64,000 nucleotides of DNA from Candidatus Planktophila limnetica (GCF_002288365.1 NZ_CP016782.1:248001-312000); one strand, 5' to 3'. Positions 48,303 through 58,945 are shown, numbered from the stretch's first letter. Notes: generated from the sequence alone by a model not told the origin. Translations and numbers: made by a program.

Positions 48303-49919
48303 TTAAGAAAGCAATTCTCTCAGTGAAGGGCGCAATTGTTCAAGTAGCGAATGCGCAATTGATTTATCTGAAGTGACTATTTCAACGTAGCACTTGATTT
48401 TTGGCTCTGTTCCACTTGGGCGAATAATGATCCGAATATTGTTTTCAAGCACAAATCGCAGACCATCGGTTGGGGGCAACGCATTACGAGGTTTTGATAA
48501 ATCATCAGAAGACAAAACTTTAAATCCTGAAATTTCACTCAGAGGATGCGCCCTTAATTTGCTCATGATGACTGCAATAGAAGATATATCTGCAACACGG
48601 ATAGAAATTTGCTCAGTCGCATGAAAACCATAGACAGCCCAAATTTCATCTAAGAAATCTAAAAGAGTCTTTCCTTGGCCATGTAAATCTGTAGCTATTT
48701 GAGCAATAGATAGGGCAGCAGATATTCCATCTTTATCATTGACAGTCGTTGCATCAACGCAAAACCCAATTGCTTCTTCGTATCCAAATGCAAGATGTGG
48801 AATTTTTGCAATGTATTTAAAGCCAGTTAAGGTTTCTTGAAAATCTAATCCATGGTGTGCTGCTATTTTGGAGAGAATTGAGGAGGAAACTATTGAGTTA
48901 GCTAAAGTTCCTGATTTAGTGTTTCGTGCAATTGATTCACCCAATATCGCGCCAATTTCATCACCCCGAAGAGCTCTCCAAGTTGCGTCACGATCCTTTA
49001 CCGCGATTGAACAACGGTCAGCATCTGGGTCATTGGCAATTACTAAATCTGCATCAAATGTTTGGGCAGTTTCAAATGCTAAATCTAAAGCACCGACTTC
49101 TTCAGGATTAGGAAATGCAAGCGTTGGAAAATCTGGATCAGGTTGTGCCTGAGCTGCAACAAGAATTAATGAAGGAAAACCCGCACGATGAAAAACGCGT
49201 TGCAATGTCTTTGTTCCGACTCCATGCATTGCGGTATAAACAATTTTTAGATCTCCAGGACGCGGTGCTAATACTTTAGTTCGATCGACATATTTTTCTA
49301 CGATATCTTCGCTGAGAATTTCCCATGTGTGCGCTCGTGGAATTGAACTCAAGCTCTCTATTTTCTCAATTTCAGCTGATATTTCTTTGTCAGCAGGGGA
49401 GATGATTTGTGAACCACGATAGTTCACTCCATCAACAGTTCCGCCTAAGTAAACCTTGTAACCGTTATCACTTCCCGGATTATGGCTAGCCGTAATCATA
49501 ATTCCCACGTCAGTACCTAATTCGTTGATAGCAAATGCTAAAACTGGAGTTGGTAGGGGTCGTGGCAATACAAAAACCTTAAAACCGGCGCCGGCAAATA
49601 TTTGAGCACTTAACTCTTCAAAGACATTAGATCCATGCCGTGCATCTCTTCCAATGACAACTGAAGTAAGTGATCGAGCTTTCATATATTGCACAATGCC
49701 AGCTGCTGTTCGTCCAACTACGGCTTGATTCATACATGAAGGACCTGGACCTAGTGGGCCACGCAAACCTGCAGTGCCAAATTGCAGGAAACCCGAGAAA
49801 TATTTTCGAAGAGTAATTTCATCGCCTGATTCAATGAGCGCAATTAATTGTGCAGCAGTAACAGGATCGGGGTCATCTGCGACCCATGCTCTTACTTCAG
49901 TTAAAAGTTTTGAATCCAT
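48303..49919 (-). CDS. Phosphohexomutase-superfamily enzyme, probable phosphopentomutase
   Basis: This alpha-D-phosphohexomutase superfamily member has 538 residues. The entry is FGTAGLRGPLGPGPSCMN near 47-64, the phosphoserine loop TASHNPGSDNGYKVY (Ser145), the metal loop DPDADRCSIAVKD, the sugar-specificity GYEEAIGFCVD, and a C-terminal RPSGTEPKIKCYVE phosphate-binding loop. Annotation as phosphomannomutase is common, but the PGM2-like length and place between PNP and deoC argue for ribose/deoxyribose-1-phosphate to 5-phosphate conversion. Substrate choice is inferred from context. It lies 4 bp after the PNP gene. Confidence 0.87.
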   Translation of the reverse strand: MDSKLLTEVRAWVADDPDPVTAAQLIALIESGDEITLRKYFSGFLQFGTAGLRGPLGPGPSCMNQAVVGRTAAGIVQYMKARSLTSVVIGRDARHGSNVFEELSAQIFAGAGFKVFVLPRPLPTPVLAFAINELGTDVGIMITASHNPGSDNGYKVYLGGTVDGVNYRGSQIISPADKEISAEIEKIESLSSIPRAHTWEILSEDIVEKYVDRTKVLAPRPGDLKIVYTAMHGVGTKTLQRVFHRAGFPSLILVAAQAQPDPDFPTLAFPNPEEVGALDLAFETAQTFDADLVIANDPDADRCSIAVKDRDATWRALRGDEIGAILGESIARNTKSGTLANSIVSSSILSKIAAHHGLDFQETLTGFKYIAKIPHLAFGYEEAIGFCVDATTVNDKDGISAALSIAQIATDLHGQGKTLLDFLDEIWAVYGFHATEQISIRVADISSIAVIMSKLRAHPLSEISGFKVLSSDDLSKPRNALPPTDGLRFVLENNIRIIIRPSGTEPKIKCYVEIVTSDKSIAHSLLEQLRPSLRELLS

Positions 49920-49923
49920 AAAC

Positions 49924-50754
49924 TTAGAGTAACTTCGGAATAACTTCCTTGAGAAGAGTTCCCATGCGAGTTGCTGCAGCCTTTCCAGCAGCTATCACTT
50001 CTTCGTGATTGAGTTTTTCACCTGTGACACCTGCAGCAGCATTTGTTACCAAAGAAATGCCAAGAACTTCGGCTCCGAGAGCATGAGCCGCGATTGCTTC
50101 AGGGACTGTGGACATGCCAACTAAATCTGCACCCAGTGCTCTCATCATCAAAATTTCCGCAGGTGTTTCATACGTTGGCCCGCGCCAATGAACATAGACA
50201 CCCTCAGCTAAGGAGTTATCGGCAGCTTTTACAATTGCTCTAATACGTTTGCTATATAAATCTGTGAGATCAACAAAATGCGCACCAATTAGGGGAGAGG
50301 TAGCAGTAAGTGAAATATGGTCTCGAATAAGAACTGGTTGGCCAACTGAATAACTCGTGTTGATGCCACCGCACGCATTTGTAAGGATGACGACTTTGCA
50401 GCCTGCTTTAACCGCTGTTCTGACGCCATGAACTACTGGCTCGATTCCTTTGCCTTCATATAAATGTGTGCGGCCAAGAAATACGAGTGCACGCAGGATT
50501 TTATCTCCGCTTTTAATTGAGTAGGAACGAATTTTTCCAGAATGACCCTCAACTGCTGGAGGTAGAAAGCCTGTAATTTCATCAGCGTTACATTCAAAAT
50601 CTGGTGAACCCAAAACTGAAACTGCATCGACCCAACCTGAGCCCATAACTAGTGCAATGTCGTGGGAGAGCACACCTGTTCGTTTTGCAATTTCAGATGC
50701 TGCTTGCTCTGCAGCCTTTAGCGGATCGCTATAAAGCAGTTGGTTACTTGTCAT
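49924..50754 (-). CDS. punA: Purine nucleoside phosphorylase (trimeric type)
   Basis: PNP phosphorolyses inosine, guanosine and deoxy forms to base plus (deoxy)ribose-1-phosphate. The 276-residue protein shows [13 protein letters not shown] with the phosphate-binding Ser, [43 protein letters not shown] near 89-130, [30 protein letters not shown] near 190-219, and VTNAAAG with the purine-contacting Asn. It takes the inosine made by Add. It overlaps accA by 4 bp, so nucleoside and acyl-CoA carboxylase genes share a transcript. Confidence 0.95.
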   Translation of the reverse strand: MTSNQLLYSDPLKAAEQAASEIAKRTGVLSHDIALVMGSGWVDAVSVLGSPDFECNADEITGFLPPAVEGHSGKIRSYSIKSGDKILRALVFLGRTHLYEGKGIEPVVHGVRTAVKAGCKVVILTNACGGINTSYSVGQPVLIRDHISLTATSPLIGAHFVDLTDLYSKRIRAIVKAADNSLAEGVYVHWRGPTYETPAEILMMRALGADLVGMSTVPEAIAAHALGAEVLGISLVTNAAAGVTGEKLNHEEVIAAGKAAATRMGTLLKEVIPKLL

Positions 50755-52469
50755 GCATCAATAATGTCACAAAGTGTGCTGCCACTTGAAACTGTTTCGC
50801 CAAGAATTGCACTCAGATTTGCGATTACTCCATCTCGATGCGCGCTCAACGGCTGCTCCATTTTCATCGCTTCTAAGACGACTATTAATTCACCAGCTAC
50901 AACCTTCTGACCTTCTTTAACGCTTACTTTTACAACAGTTCCTTGCATCGGGCTTGTTACTGCAGTACCGGTTGATGCACCACTTGCGCCCTCTTTTGCA
51001 CGGTGGCGCTTGTGGACAGGTTCGGGAGCATGAACAAATATCTCAAAACGTTTTCCATTGACTTCTGTGACTAACTGTTCTGGGGCTGCATGTGTTTGAG
51101 ATCCAAGTGCCGATTGTGCAAATGGTGGAATCTCGTTTTTAAACTCATTTTCGATATAGCTTGTGTAGATACCAAAATTTTCAGTAAAGGCAGGATCTTC
51201 CATAATTGCACGGTGAAATGGAATAGCTGTTGCTAATCCACCAACAATAAATTCAGATAACGCGCGCCTTGCCCGCTGAACTGCTTCTTCTCGCGTAGCA
51301 CCAGTAACGATTAACTTTGCTAAGAGTGAGTCAAAGTTTCCACCAATTGTGTCGCCATTTTTAAAACCTGCATCTACTCGAACACCAGGACCCGTTGGTA
51401 TCTGCCATTGTGTAATGCGACCTGGAGCGGGCAAGAATGAGCGTCCTGGATCTTCTCCGTTAATACGAAATTCAAATGAGTGCGCACGAATTTCTGGATC
51501 ATCAAAACCTAGATCTTCACCCATTGCGATTCTAAATTGTTGGCGAACTAGGTCAATTCCAGTTACTTCTTCACTGACAGGATGCTCTACCTGAAGGCGT
51601 GTATTGACTTCTAGGAAGGAAATTGTTCCATCTGCGCCAATGAGGAATTCACATGTTCCAGCTCCGATGTAGCCGGCTTCTTTCATAATCGCTTTACTTG
51701 ATCGGTAAAGCTCCTCGATTAGTTTTTCACTCAAAAATGGTGCAGGAGCTTCTTCAACTAGTTTTTGGTGACGTCGCTGCAAAGAACAATCTCGAGTACT
51801 AACAACGACTGCATGCCCGCTCTTATCAACTAGTACTTGCGTTTCTACGTGACGCGGTTTATCTAGGTAGCGCTCAACAAAACATTCACCACGACCAAAG
51901 CCAGCTATCGCTTCTCGAACAGCCGATGCATACGCCTCAGGAATTTCTTCCAGTGTGTGTGCAATTTTTAAACCGCGACCGCCACCACCATGTGCAGCTT
52001 TTATGGCAACAGGCAATCCATGTTCTTTGGCGAATGCAATGATTTCATCAGCATTTTCAACGGGATCTGCCGTTCCGGCAACAAGTGGAGCGCCAGCTTT
52101 TGCAGCAATTTTACGTGCTGAAACTTTATCTCCGAGTGCCTTAATTGCAGAAGGTGGTGGACCAATCCATGTTAATCCGGCATCGATAACGCTCTGTGCG
52201 AATAGGGCGTTTTCAGATAAAAAACCGTATCCAGGATGGACTGCATCAGCCCCAGATTCTTTTGCAACTTCAATAATTCTTGGAATATTCAAATAGGTTG
52301 ATACTGCAGATGTGCCACCTAGCGCATACGCATGTGTCGCCATTTGTGCGTGCATTGAATTTCGATCTTCATCAGAATAAATCGCAACACTTTCAAGACC
52401 ATGATCTTGGCACGCTCTAATTACGCGCACGGCAATTTCGCCGCGATTGGCTATGAGTACACGCTTCAT
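50751..52469 (-). CDS. accA: Acyl-CoA (acetyl/propionyl-CoA) carboxylase alpha subunit: biotin carboxylase plus biotin carrier domain
   Basis: The 572-residue subunit carboxylates biotin with ATP and bicarbonate. It starts [19 protein letters not shown] and has [14 protein letters not shown] in the ATP-grasp lobe and [34 protein letters not shown] and [23 protein letters not shown] follow. The C-terminal biotinyl domain has EAMKM with Lys536 as the biotinylated residue. It works with the beta and epsilon subunits encoded upstream (pccB, accE). Synteny (PNP-accA-maf-accE-pccB-birA) matches Streptomyces. maf overlaps it by 4 bp. Confidence 0.95.
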   Translation of the reverse strand: MKRVLIANRGEIAVRVIRACQDHGLESVAIYSDEDRNSMHAQMATHAYALGGTSAVSTYLNIPRIIEVAKESGADAVHPGYGFLSENALFAQSVIDAGLTWIGPPPSAIKALGDKVSARKIAAKAGAPLVAGTADPVENADEIIAFAKEHGLPVAIKAAHGGGGRGLKIAHTLEEIPEAYASAVREAIAGFGRGECFVERYLDKPRHVETQVLVDKSGHAVVVSTRDCSLQRRHQKLVEEAPAPFLSEKLIEELYRSSKAIMKEAGYIGAGTCEFLIGADGTISFLEVNTRLQVEHPVSEEVTGIDLVRQQFRIAMGEDLGFDDPEIRAHSFEFRINGEDPGRSFLPAPGRITQWQIPTGPGVRVDAGFKNGDTIGGNFDSLLAKLIVTGATREEAVQRARRALSEFIVGGLATAIPFHRAIMEDPAFTENFGIYTSYIENEFKNEIPPFAQSALGSQTHAAPEQLVTEVNGKRFEIFVHAPEPVHKRHRAKEGASGASTGTAVTSPMQGTVVKVSVKEGQKVVAGELIVVLEAMKMEQPLSAHRDGVIANLSAILGETVSSGSTLCDIIDA

Positions 52470-53068
52470 TTCATCAACTTTACTTCTGGCCAGCTATATC
52501 CCAATTGAGTCATTGCACTTCTTAAAAATGGCATTGAGATGCCAACCACGTTTGTGTAGTCACCTTCGATTGATGGAATAAACGGAGAGCTAAATCCGTC
52601 GAGTGTAAAACCACCAGCAACATGTAGAGGTTCACCAGATTCGATGTAATCATCAATTTCAGCATCGGTCATATCTGTGAAAGTTACCTTGGTTGTAATT
52701 CGATCACTAATTTCTCGTTCTTGCTCCGTATCGATTACGCAATGACCTGTGTGCAGATATCCAGATTTTCCACGCACTCTTTGTGCTCGTTCCTTAGCAA
52801 CGTGCGCCGTACCCGGCTTGCCAAGTGATTGACCTTCAAATTCAAATGTTGAGTCACATCCAATAATGATTGCAGGGTAGTTAACTTGCTCACGAACTGT
52901 GTGGGCCTTGGTAATTGCCAAAGCAATGACCATATCTTCAGGTGTCATTGCATTGAAAAAATCAGTTTCTTCATCGACGTTACTGACCATAATCGTGGGC
53001 TTAAGGCCGGCTGACTCTAATAGTCGGCGCCTTGAAGCTGATTGTGAAGCAAGGACAAGCGTTGGCAT
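52466..53068 (-). CDS. maf: Maf-family nucleoside-triphosphate pyrophosphatase
   Basis: Maf proteins hydrolyse non-canonical or pyrimidine nucleoside triphosphates and are linked to septum inhibition. The 200-residue protein opens [21 protein letters not shown] and has VDEETDF near 31-37. [20 protein letters not shown], the central catalytic Asp loop, and [31 protein letters not shown] near 150-180 follow. It lies between accA and accE, its usual place in actinobacteria, overlapping accA and abutting accE. Confidence 0.93.
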   Translation of the reverse strand: MPTLVLASQSASRRRLLESAGLKPTIMVSNVDEETDFFNAMTPEDMVIALAITKAHTVREQVNYPAIIIGCDSTFEFEGQSLGKPGTAHVAKERAQRVRGKSGYLHTGHCVIDTEQEREISDRITTKVTFTDMTDAEIDDYIESGEPLHVAGGFTLDGFSSPFIPSIEGDYTNVVGISMPFLRSAMTQLGYSWPEVKLMK

Positions 53069-53266
53069 TTAGTTATTTCGTCCTGGCCCAAATTTAATGT
53101 GCTGTGGCAAAGCCGAGCGCAATACAGGTTTTGCCCAGACACTTCGCTTTACAACTGGTTTGAGCACTTCATGTTTGTGGTGGGACATCGCAAATTTAAT
53201 AGCAGCTAATTCATCTGAAGTTGGATTTCCAAGCACGATGTCATATTTCACTTTGTTTGGGGTCAT
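53069..53266 (-). CDS. accE: Acyl-CoA carboxylase epsilon subunit
   Basis: The 65-residue protein matches the small actinobacterial epsilon subunit that activates some acyl-CoA carboxylases. [15 protein letters not shown] near 13-27 is the conserved helix, followed by a basic stretch and the conserved [12 protein letters not shown] with its Trp. It starts at ATG 53266, overlapping the pccB stop by 4 bp (ATGA). The position between pccB and maf supports the call more than the short sequence alone. Confidence 0.82.
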   Translation of the reverse strand: MTPNKVKYDIVLGNPTSDELAAIKFAMSHHKHEVLKPVVKRSVWAKPVLRSALPQHIKFGPGRNN

Positions 53267-54834
53267 AGTGGAATGTTTCCGTGCTTTCGTGGAGGCAATG
53301 TGTCTCTCTTAGTTTTTAGAGTTCTAAATGCCTTTGTGATGTATTCACGACTTTGATTTGGTTCGATGACAGCATCAATGAATCCACGCTCTGCTGCAAG
53401 GTATGGATTTGCCAGTGTCTCGTTATATTCAGTGATCAATTCAGCACGTGCCTTATCTGGATCTTTAGCCTCACTGATTTCGCTTCTGTACAAAATATTT
53501 ACCGCACCTTGTGCACCCATCACGGCAATTTCAGCTGTTGGCCAAGCTAAATTAATGTCGGCTCCAATATATTTTGAACCCATAACGATGTAAGCACCGC
53601 CGTATGCCTTTCGGGTAATTAAAGTAACCATTGGAACTGAAGCTTCTGCATATGCATACAATAATTTGGCACCGCGTCTAATGATTCCGTTCCACTCTTG
53701 TTCTGTGCCAGGCAAGAATCCAGGTACATCTACCAAGGTTAAAATGGGAATATTGAATGCGTCACAAAAACGCACAAATCTCGCCGCTTTTTCACTTGAA
53801 TCAATATCTAATGTTCCTGCTAATTGATTTGGTTGGTTAGCAATAATGCCTACGGATTCACCTTCAATTCGTCCGAAACCAACAACGATATTTGGGGCAA
53901 AAAGTGCGTGCACTTCAAGAAATTCTGCTTCATCTAGAATCGCAGTAACCACACTCTTCATGTCATACGGTTGATTTTGGCTATCTGGAATCAATGCATC
54001 CAGAGCAAGATCTGAAGATTTCTTATCTAAAGTTTCTGTTGGTGGTAAATGCGGTGCACCATCCATATTATTACTTGGAAGATATGAAAGCAGTGCCTTT
54101 ACATAATCAATCGCGTCATCTTCACTCTGAGCTAAGTAGTGGGCGTTACCACTTTTAGTGTTATGTGTGCGTGCTCCACCAAGTTCTTCCATGCCAACAT
54201 CTTCACCAGTGACAGTCTTAATCACTTCAGGACCGGTAATAAACATATGAGAGGTTTCATTGACCATGACAGTGAAATCTGTCAGCGCTGGTGAATAGGC
54301 AGCGCCACCGGCGCATGGTCCAAGAATGAGTGATATCTGTGGAATTACTCCAGATGATCGAGTGTTTAATCTAAATATTCGCCCGTAACCACTGAGCGAT
54401 GCAACACCTTCTTGAATACGTGCCCCACCTGAATCACTAATTCCAATGAGTGGAATTCCATTCTTTAAAGCGAACTCGGCAATCTTGACCATCTTCTCAG
54501 CAAAAACTTCTCCGAGACTTCCGCCCATCACCGTAAAGTCTTGTGAAAAAAGTGCAACGGAGCGAGCATCCACAGTTCCAAATCCAATAACAACGCCATC
54601 ACCGTATGGTCGATTTTCCTGCATTCCAAAATTAGTAGAACGGTGACGTGCAAATTCATCGAGTTCGGTAAATGAACCTGGGTCTACGAGTTTTTCAATC
54701 CGCTCGCGCGCGGTCATCTTTCCTTTAGCGTGCTGCTTTTCGATGGCTCGTGCCGAGCCAGCATGAACGGCTTCATCTAAACGATTACGAAGATCCTGAA
54801 TTTTTCCGGCAGTTGTATGCAGATCACGGTCCAT
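53263..54834 (-). CDS. pccB: Acyl-CoA (propionyl-CoA) carboxylase beta subunit (carboxyltransferase)
   Basis: The beta subunit transfers CO2 from carboxybiotin to acyl-CoA. The 523-residue protein has two crotonase-like domains. The first has [60 protein letters not shown] and [16 protein letters not shown]. The second has the oxyanion motif [59 protein letters not shown] 54834 has TACCGT six bases upstream, so the mRNA is probably leaderless, and it diverges from birA. Preference for propionyl- or acetyl-CoA is not certain. Confidence 0.95.
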   Translation of the reverse strand: MDRDLHTTAGKIQDLRNRLDEAVHAGSARAIEKQHAKGKMTARERIEKLVDPGSFTELDEFARHRSTNFGMQENRPYGDGVVIGFGTVDARSVALFSQDFTVMGGSLGEVFAEKMVKIAEFALKNGIPLIGISDSGGARIQEGVASLSGYGRIFRLNTRSSGVIPQISLILGPCAGGAAYSPALTDFTVMVNETSHMFITGPEVIKTVTGEDVGMEELGGARTHNTKSGNAHYLAQSEDDAIDYVKALLSYLPSNNMDGAPHLPPTETLDKKSSDLALDALIPDSQNQPYDMKSVVTAILDEAEFLEVHALFAPNIVVGFGRIEGESVGIIANQPNQLAGTLDIDSSEKAARFVRFCDAFNIPILTLVDVPGFLPGTEQEWNGIIRRGAKLLYAYAEASVPMVTLITRKAYGGAYIVMGSKYIGADINLAWPTAEIAVMGAQGAVNILYRSEISEAKDPDKARAELITEYNETLANPYLAAERGFIDAVIEPNQSREYITKAFRTLKTKRDTLPPRKHGNIPL

Positions 54835-54852
54835 ACCCCTACGGTACTAGCC
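54835..54852. promoter_or_regulatory. Shared -10 element of divergent pccB and birA
   Basis: TACGGTA at 54840-54846 reads TACGGT on the plus strand (seven bases before the birA GTG at 54853) and TACCGT on the minus strand (six bases before the pccB ATG at 54834). One seven-base site thus gives a -10 hexamer in both directions, at the spacing seen at the other leaderless promoters here. Confidence 0.52.
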
Positions 54853-55626
54853 GTGGGCAATGAATTGCATCGTGCGGCACTACGCGAATCAGAACTGCAC
54901 GCAGATCTTTCTCCTTACTGGCGAGTAAGCGTGGTTGATGTCACTGGATCTACGCAAAATGATTTGGCAGAGAGCATCTATGCAGATACTGCGCACGATG
55001 GAGATGTATTAGTTGCAAATTATCAACGTGAAGGCAGAGGAAGACTTGATCGTGAATTTATCGCAGCGCCCTCATCCGCACTTTTATTTTCACTCTACAA
55101 AAAAGTTACACGCCCTCGCAGTGAGTGGAATTTCATAGCGCTACTAACGGCACTCGCTATTACAGATGCGCTCGCTGAACTTGATGCTAATGTGAAGTTC
55201 AACGTGAAGTGGCCAAATGATATTTTAGTAAAAGAGAAAAAAATTGCAGGACTTTTGTGTCAAGCAGTAGATAGCGGAGTAATAGTTGGTGTGGGATTAA
55301 ATGTATCTATGCAAGAAGAAGAACTTCCTGTGGCATCTGCTACATCCTTATTTCTTGAAAATTACTCCGAGCTCGATCGCAATGAGATCCTAAAAAGAAT
55401 TCTTCAGAATTTTGAAAAGAATTTTACTATCTGGCAAAAGCAGGGAAGTGCTGCTTTTATCTCGCCATACCAACAACAGTGTTCCTCACTTAACCGAGAC
55501 ATCCAGATTATCTCGCCAACAGGAGAGTCAACGGCTGCTGTGGCAACGGGTATCTCTGCACTGGGAGAACTAATACTTAGCAGCGGAGCGCTCGTGAATT
55601 CCGGAGATGTGCTTCATCTAAGATGA
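54853..55626 (+). CDS. birA: Biotin--[acetyl-CoA-carboxylase] ligase
   Basis: BirA adenylates biotin and attaches it to the carrier domain, here most likely Lys536 of the adjacent AccA. From GTG 54853 it has 257 residues. DVTGSTQNDLAE contains the biotin-binding Ser/Thr, VANYQREGRGRLDREFIAAPSSALLFSLYKK is the GRGRxxR adenylation loop, and VKWPNDILVKEKKIAGLLCQ supplies the catalytic Lys. GVGLNVSM follows. No N-terminal DNA-binding domain is present, so it is not a repressor. GTG 54853 is chosen over ATG 54817 because the latter lies inside pccB and would place the -10 within the gene. Confidence 0.92.
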   Translation: MGNELHRAALRESELHADLSPYWRVSVVDVTGSTQNDLAESIYADTAHDGDVLVANYQREGRGRLDREFIAAPSSALLFSLYKKVTRPRSEWNFIALLTALAITDALAELDANVKFNVKWPNDILVKEKKIAGLLCQAVDSGVIVGVGLNVSMQEEELPVASATSLFLENYSELDRNEILKRILQNFEKNFTIWQKQGSAAFISPYQQQCSSLNRDIQIISPTGESTAAVATGISALGELILSSGALVNSGDVLHLR

Positions 55627-56744
55627 CTGCTGTGAAATCTGAATTCCCGGTTGTAGGAGTAATTGGTGCGGGCCAACTCGCACGAATGATGATTGCTCCC
55701 GCAACGGCGCTTGGGATTAAATTATTACCATTTGCATCAAGTGCCAGTGATAGCGCTGCTCAAATTACTCCGTGCATCATTGGGGACTACACAGATCTTG
55801 ATGCAGTAAAGAAGTTTGCAGAATTATGCGATGTGGTTACTTTCGAACACGAACTTATTCCACTGAGCGTAATCAAAGCGCTGGAAAGTGCAGGAGTCAC
55901 AGTTCGTCCATCGTCAGATTCCTTTATTTATTCACAAGATAAAGAAGCAATGCGCAAGAAACTCGCACACTTTAATTCACCCCGGAGCCAAGTTGTATCC
56001 ACAAGTTCAGAAGTGAGCGAATATCCTGTCATCGCTAAGGCGATCTCTGGTGGGTATGACGGCCGCGGAGTCTGGAAAGTTAGCTCACCAGATGAATTGC
56101 AAGCATTATTGAGAAATAATCCGAAACTACTTATTGAAGAACTCATTGATTTTGATTACGAAATCGCAGTCATGGTTGCCAGGTCACCACATGCTCAGGC
56201 AACCTCATGGTCGCCTACTCAAACAATTCAAAGCGATGGAATTTGCACGATGACAATTACACCTGTTCCAGAGATGCGCAATGATCTGCGTGAGAAAGCC
56301 CAAAAAATAGCGCTAGAGATCGCTGCAGAAGTTAAATTAGTTGGAGTTATGGCCGTTGAAATGTTTGTTAAAGGTGATGAATTATTTATTAATGAACTTG
56401 CAATGCGTCCTCATAATTCAGGACACTGGACAATCGAAGGATCAAGAACGAGCCAATTCGAACAGCACCTACGTGCAATTCTTGATCTTCCACTGGGGGA
56501 CCCAGCAATGACGCAAGATTTTGCCGTCATGGGAAATATCTTAGGTAAGAATAAAACTGACATGTATCGACCCTATTTACACCTCATGGCTAGAAATCCA
56601 TCTCTGAAATTTCATATGTACGCAAAAGAAGTCCGACCTGGGCGCAAAATCGGCCACGTTAACATTATTGGAAAAGACCTCGTAGAATTACGAACAGAGA
56701 TCGAGCACGCGGTTGATTACATGAGCGGAGAAATTGATGAGTGA
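55623..56744 (+). CDS. purK: N5-carboxyaminoimidazole ribonucleotide synthase
   Basis: PurK carboxylates AIR to N5-CAIR with ATP. The 373-residue ATP-grasp protein starts [25 protein letters not shown] and has [39 protein letters not shown] near 138-162 contains the nucleotide-binding loop. [54 protein letters not shown] follows near 240-293. It overlaps birA by ATGA and purE by 8 bp. Confidence 0.96.
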   Translation: MTAVKSEFPVVGVIGAGQLARMMIAPATALGIKLLPFASSASDSAAQITPCIIGDYTDLDAVKKFAELCDVVTFEHELIPLSVIKALESAGVTVRPSSDSFIYSQDKEAMRKKLAHFNSPRSQVVSTSSEVSEYPVIAKAISGGYDGRGVWKVSSPDELQALLRNNPKLLIEELIDFDYEIAVMVARSPHAQATSWSPTQTIQSDGICTMTITPVPEMRNDLREKAQKIALEIAAEVKLVGVMAVEMFVKGDELFINELAMRPHNSGHWTIEGSRTSQFEQHLRAILDLPLGDPAMTQDFAVMGNILGKNKTDMYRPYLHLMARNPSLKFHMYAKEVRPGRKIGHVNIIGKDLVELRTEIEHAVDYMSGEIDE

Positions 56745-57243
56745 TGTAGCGATCATCATGGGCTCTGACTCCGATTGGCCGATTATGGAAGAAGCAGCCA
56801 AAACTTTAGAAAAATTCTCAATAAAATATTCTGCAGAAGTTTTATCTGCACACCGCATGCCTACTGAAATGGTTGAGTTTGCTCAGGGTGCGCAATCTGC
56901 TGGATATAAAGTCATTATTGCTGGAGCCGGTGGCGCAGCACATTTACCAGGAATGGTTGCATCGCTGACCACGTTGCCAGTTATTGGTGTTCCTATTTCC
57001 CTAAAGAATTTAGATGGAATGGATTCACTTCTTTCAATAGTCCAAATGCCTACTGGGATTCCAGTTGCAACAGTGGCAATTGATAACGCGGCAAATGCTG
57101 CAATACTTGCTGCAAGAATTTTAGGAATTAGCGATGCATCAATTTCACAAAAAGTTGCCTCAGAACTCAAAGCGCTTAACGAAGTGGCCAAAGAAAAAGG
57201 TGCAAGTTTACAAAGTCGACGAAATCAGAAAACTGGTTTTTAA
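56737..57243 (+). CDS. purE: N5-carboxyaminoimidazole ribonucleotide mutase
   Basis: PurE rearranges N5-CAIR to CAIR. The 168-residue protein has the N-terminal [26 protein letters not shown] with the catalytic His, and [27 protein letters not shown] near 67-93. [32 protein letters not shown] closes the octamer core. ATG 56737 is used; a TTG one codon before is possible. It follows purK by an 8-bp overlap and abuts the convergent CoA-binding gene with no gap. Confidence 0.96.
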   Translation: MSDVAIIMGSDSDWPIMEEAAKTLEKFSIKYSAEVLSAHRMPTEMVEFAQGAQSAGYKVIIAGAGGAAHLPGMVASLTTLPVIGVPISLKNLDGMDSLLSIVQMPTGIPVATVAIDNAANAAILAARILGISDASISQKVASELKALNEVAKEKGASLQSRRNQKTGF

Positions 57244-57603
57244 CTAACCTTTGTTGTACTCAATAGCAGGGCATCTATCCATAATTGCAACTAGCCCAGC
57301 TGCCTCTGCTCTATCAACTCCTTGCTGATCTATTACTCCCAGCTGTAACCAGATGGCTTTGGCTCCGATTGCAATTGCGCGATCAACATTTCGGCTGACT
57401 AACTCTGAATTGATAAAGAAATCTACGACGTCTACTTTCTGGGGGATCTCCTCAAGGGAGGCATAACCTTTTTCGCCGTGCACTGTTTCAGCTTTTGGAT
57501 GGACAGGAATAATTGTGTGACCTTTTTGCTTGAGTAGCGCAGCAACCGAGAATGCGGCTCGATCAGGATTATTGCTTAAACCAAGAATTGCCCACGTTTT
57601 CAA
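57244..57603 (-). CDS. CoA-binding domain protein (YccU-like)
   Basis: The 119-residue protein is a single CoA-binding Rossmann domain: TWAILGLSNNPDRAAFSVAALLKQKGHTIIPVHPKAETVHGEKGYASLEEIP, with the GLSNNPxR nucleotide loop. DVVDFFINSELVSRNVDRAIAIGAKAIWLQLGVID and a C-terminal MDRCPAIEY follow. YccU-type proteins bind CoA, but their physiological role is unclear. The only in-frame start that preserves the first strand is TTG 57603, with no obvious Shine-Dalgarno site. It is 31 bp downstream of ugd on the same strand. Confidence 0.85.
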   Translation of the reverse strand: MKTWAILGLSNNPDRAAFSVAALLKQKGHTIIPVHPKAETVHGEKGYASLEEIPQKVDVVDFFINSELVSRNVDRAIAIGAKAIWLQLGVIDQQGVDRAEAAGLVAIMDRCPAIEYNKG

Positions 57604-57634
57604 CTGCAGAACGTTTTCAATTTCTTCTTGGGTA

Positions 57635-58945
57635 TTAATCAGACCGACCTAACGCATGAAACTTCCAACCAGCAGAGCGCCACTTGTCGCGATCGAGTGC
57701 ATTTCTGCCATCTATAACTATTTTTTTCTTAACTAGTGCTGCTAAAGCATTTGGATCTAATTCTCGATATTCGCGCCATTCCGTTAGGTGCAAAATCAAA
57801 TCTGAATCCTTTACACACTCCTGAACATTTGCGGCAAAACCCAATTTTGGGAAGCGTTTACGAGCATTTTCAATGGCCTTTGGATCGTGAACTACAACAG
57901 ATGCACCAGCTGCTTGTAATTGTGCAGCGATATCTAATGCAGGGGAATCTCGAACATCATCGCTATCAGGTTTAAATGCTGCACCAAGCACAGCGATTTT
58001 GTATGAAGTGAGGTCATCTGTGAGTTCGGCACGTACAACATCTATAACGCGTTGGCGGGCACGTAAATTGATTGCATCAATTTCACGCAGAAATTCGAGT
58101 GCTTGCTTTGCACCTAATTCTTCAGCACGTGCCATGAAGGCACGAATATCTTTAGGAAGACAACCGCCACCAAAACCAATTCCGGCTTGCAAGAAGCGAT
58201 TTCCAATTCGTGGGTCATAACCAATTGCTTTAGCGAGCACCGTTACATCGCCACCGGCCGCTTCGCATACTTCAGCCATTGCATTAATAAAAGAGATCTT
58301 GGTCGCGAGGAAAGAATTAGCTGCAACTTTTACTAACTCTGAAGTTGGAAGATCTGCCCTGATCCACGGCGTGCCCAAATCAATTATTGGTTTATAAACT
58401 TCTTTTAGTATTTCTTCTGCGCGGTCATTGGCGACACCTACAACTAAGCGATTCGGAGTGAGCGTATCTTCCACAGCAAATCCTTCTCGTAGGAATTCTG
58501 GGTTCCATGCCAAGTCGGCTTGCGGTGCGCTCTGCGCTAGTTGCTCACGCAAACCTTGCGCAGTTCCAACTGGAACAGTTGATTTTCCAACAACGAGAGA
58601 ACCTTTTTTCAGGTGAGGAGCTATCCCTTGAACTGCAGATTTAACATAGGTCAGATCTGCAGCCAATCCATCTTTGCTCTGTGGAGTACCAACACAAATG
58701 AAATGGACGTCAGCATCGGCGACTGCTGAGAAATCTGTGGTGAAAGTTAGTCGACCTGTTTTAATCTCGCTAGCTAATAATGTGTCCAGCCCAGGTTCAT
58801 AAAAAGGTAGTTCACCTTTAGATAACATCGCAATTTTTTCAGGGTCAGTATCAACACCTATAACTTCGAATCCAAGGGATGACATGCATGCGGCGTGAGT
58901 AGCGCCCAAATATCCGCAACCAACCACAGAGAGTTTTAGTGCCAT
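57635..58945 (-). CDS. ugd: UDP-glucose/GDP-mannose dehydrogenase family (probable UDP-glucose 6-dehydrogenase)
   Basis: This NAD-dependent four-electron oxidation makes a UDP-uronic acid for surface glycans. The 436-residue protein has SVVGCGYLGATHAACMSSLGFEVIGVDTDP, FICVGTPQSKDG, VVGKSTVPVGTAQGL, NPEFLREGFAVEDTLTPNRLVVGV, and KVAANSFLATKISFINAMAEVCE. The catalytic loop is GIGFGGGCLPKD with its Cys. AAFKPDSDDVRDSPAL and DGRNALD follow. A TAGAAT hexamer (58958-58953, minus strand) lies seven bases before its ATG, overlapping the end of the upstream LCP gene. The sugar substrate is by family likelihood. Confidence 0.92.
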   Translation of the reverse strand: MALKLSVVGCGYLGATHAACMSSLGFEVIGVDTDPEKIAMLSKGELPFYEPGLDTLLASEIKTGRLTFTTDFSAVADADVHFICVGTPQSKDGLAADLTYVKSAVQGIAPHLKKGSLVVGKSTVPVGTAQGLREQLAQSAPQADLAWNPEFLREGFAVEDTLTPNRLVVGVANDRAEEILKEVYKPIIDLGTPWIRADLPTSELVKVAANSFLATKISFINAMAEVCEAAGGDVTVLAKAIGYDPRIGNRFLQAGIGFGGGCLPKDIRAFMARAEELGAKQALEFLREIDAINLRARQRVIDVVRAELTDDLTSYKIAVLGAAFKPDSDDVRDSPALDIAAQLQAAGASVVVHDPKAIENARKRFPKLGFAANVQECVKDSDLILHLTEWREYRELDPNALAALVKKKIVIDGRNALDRDKWRSAGWKFHALGRSD

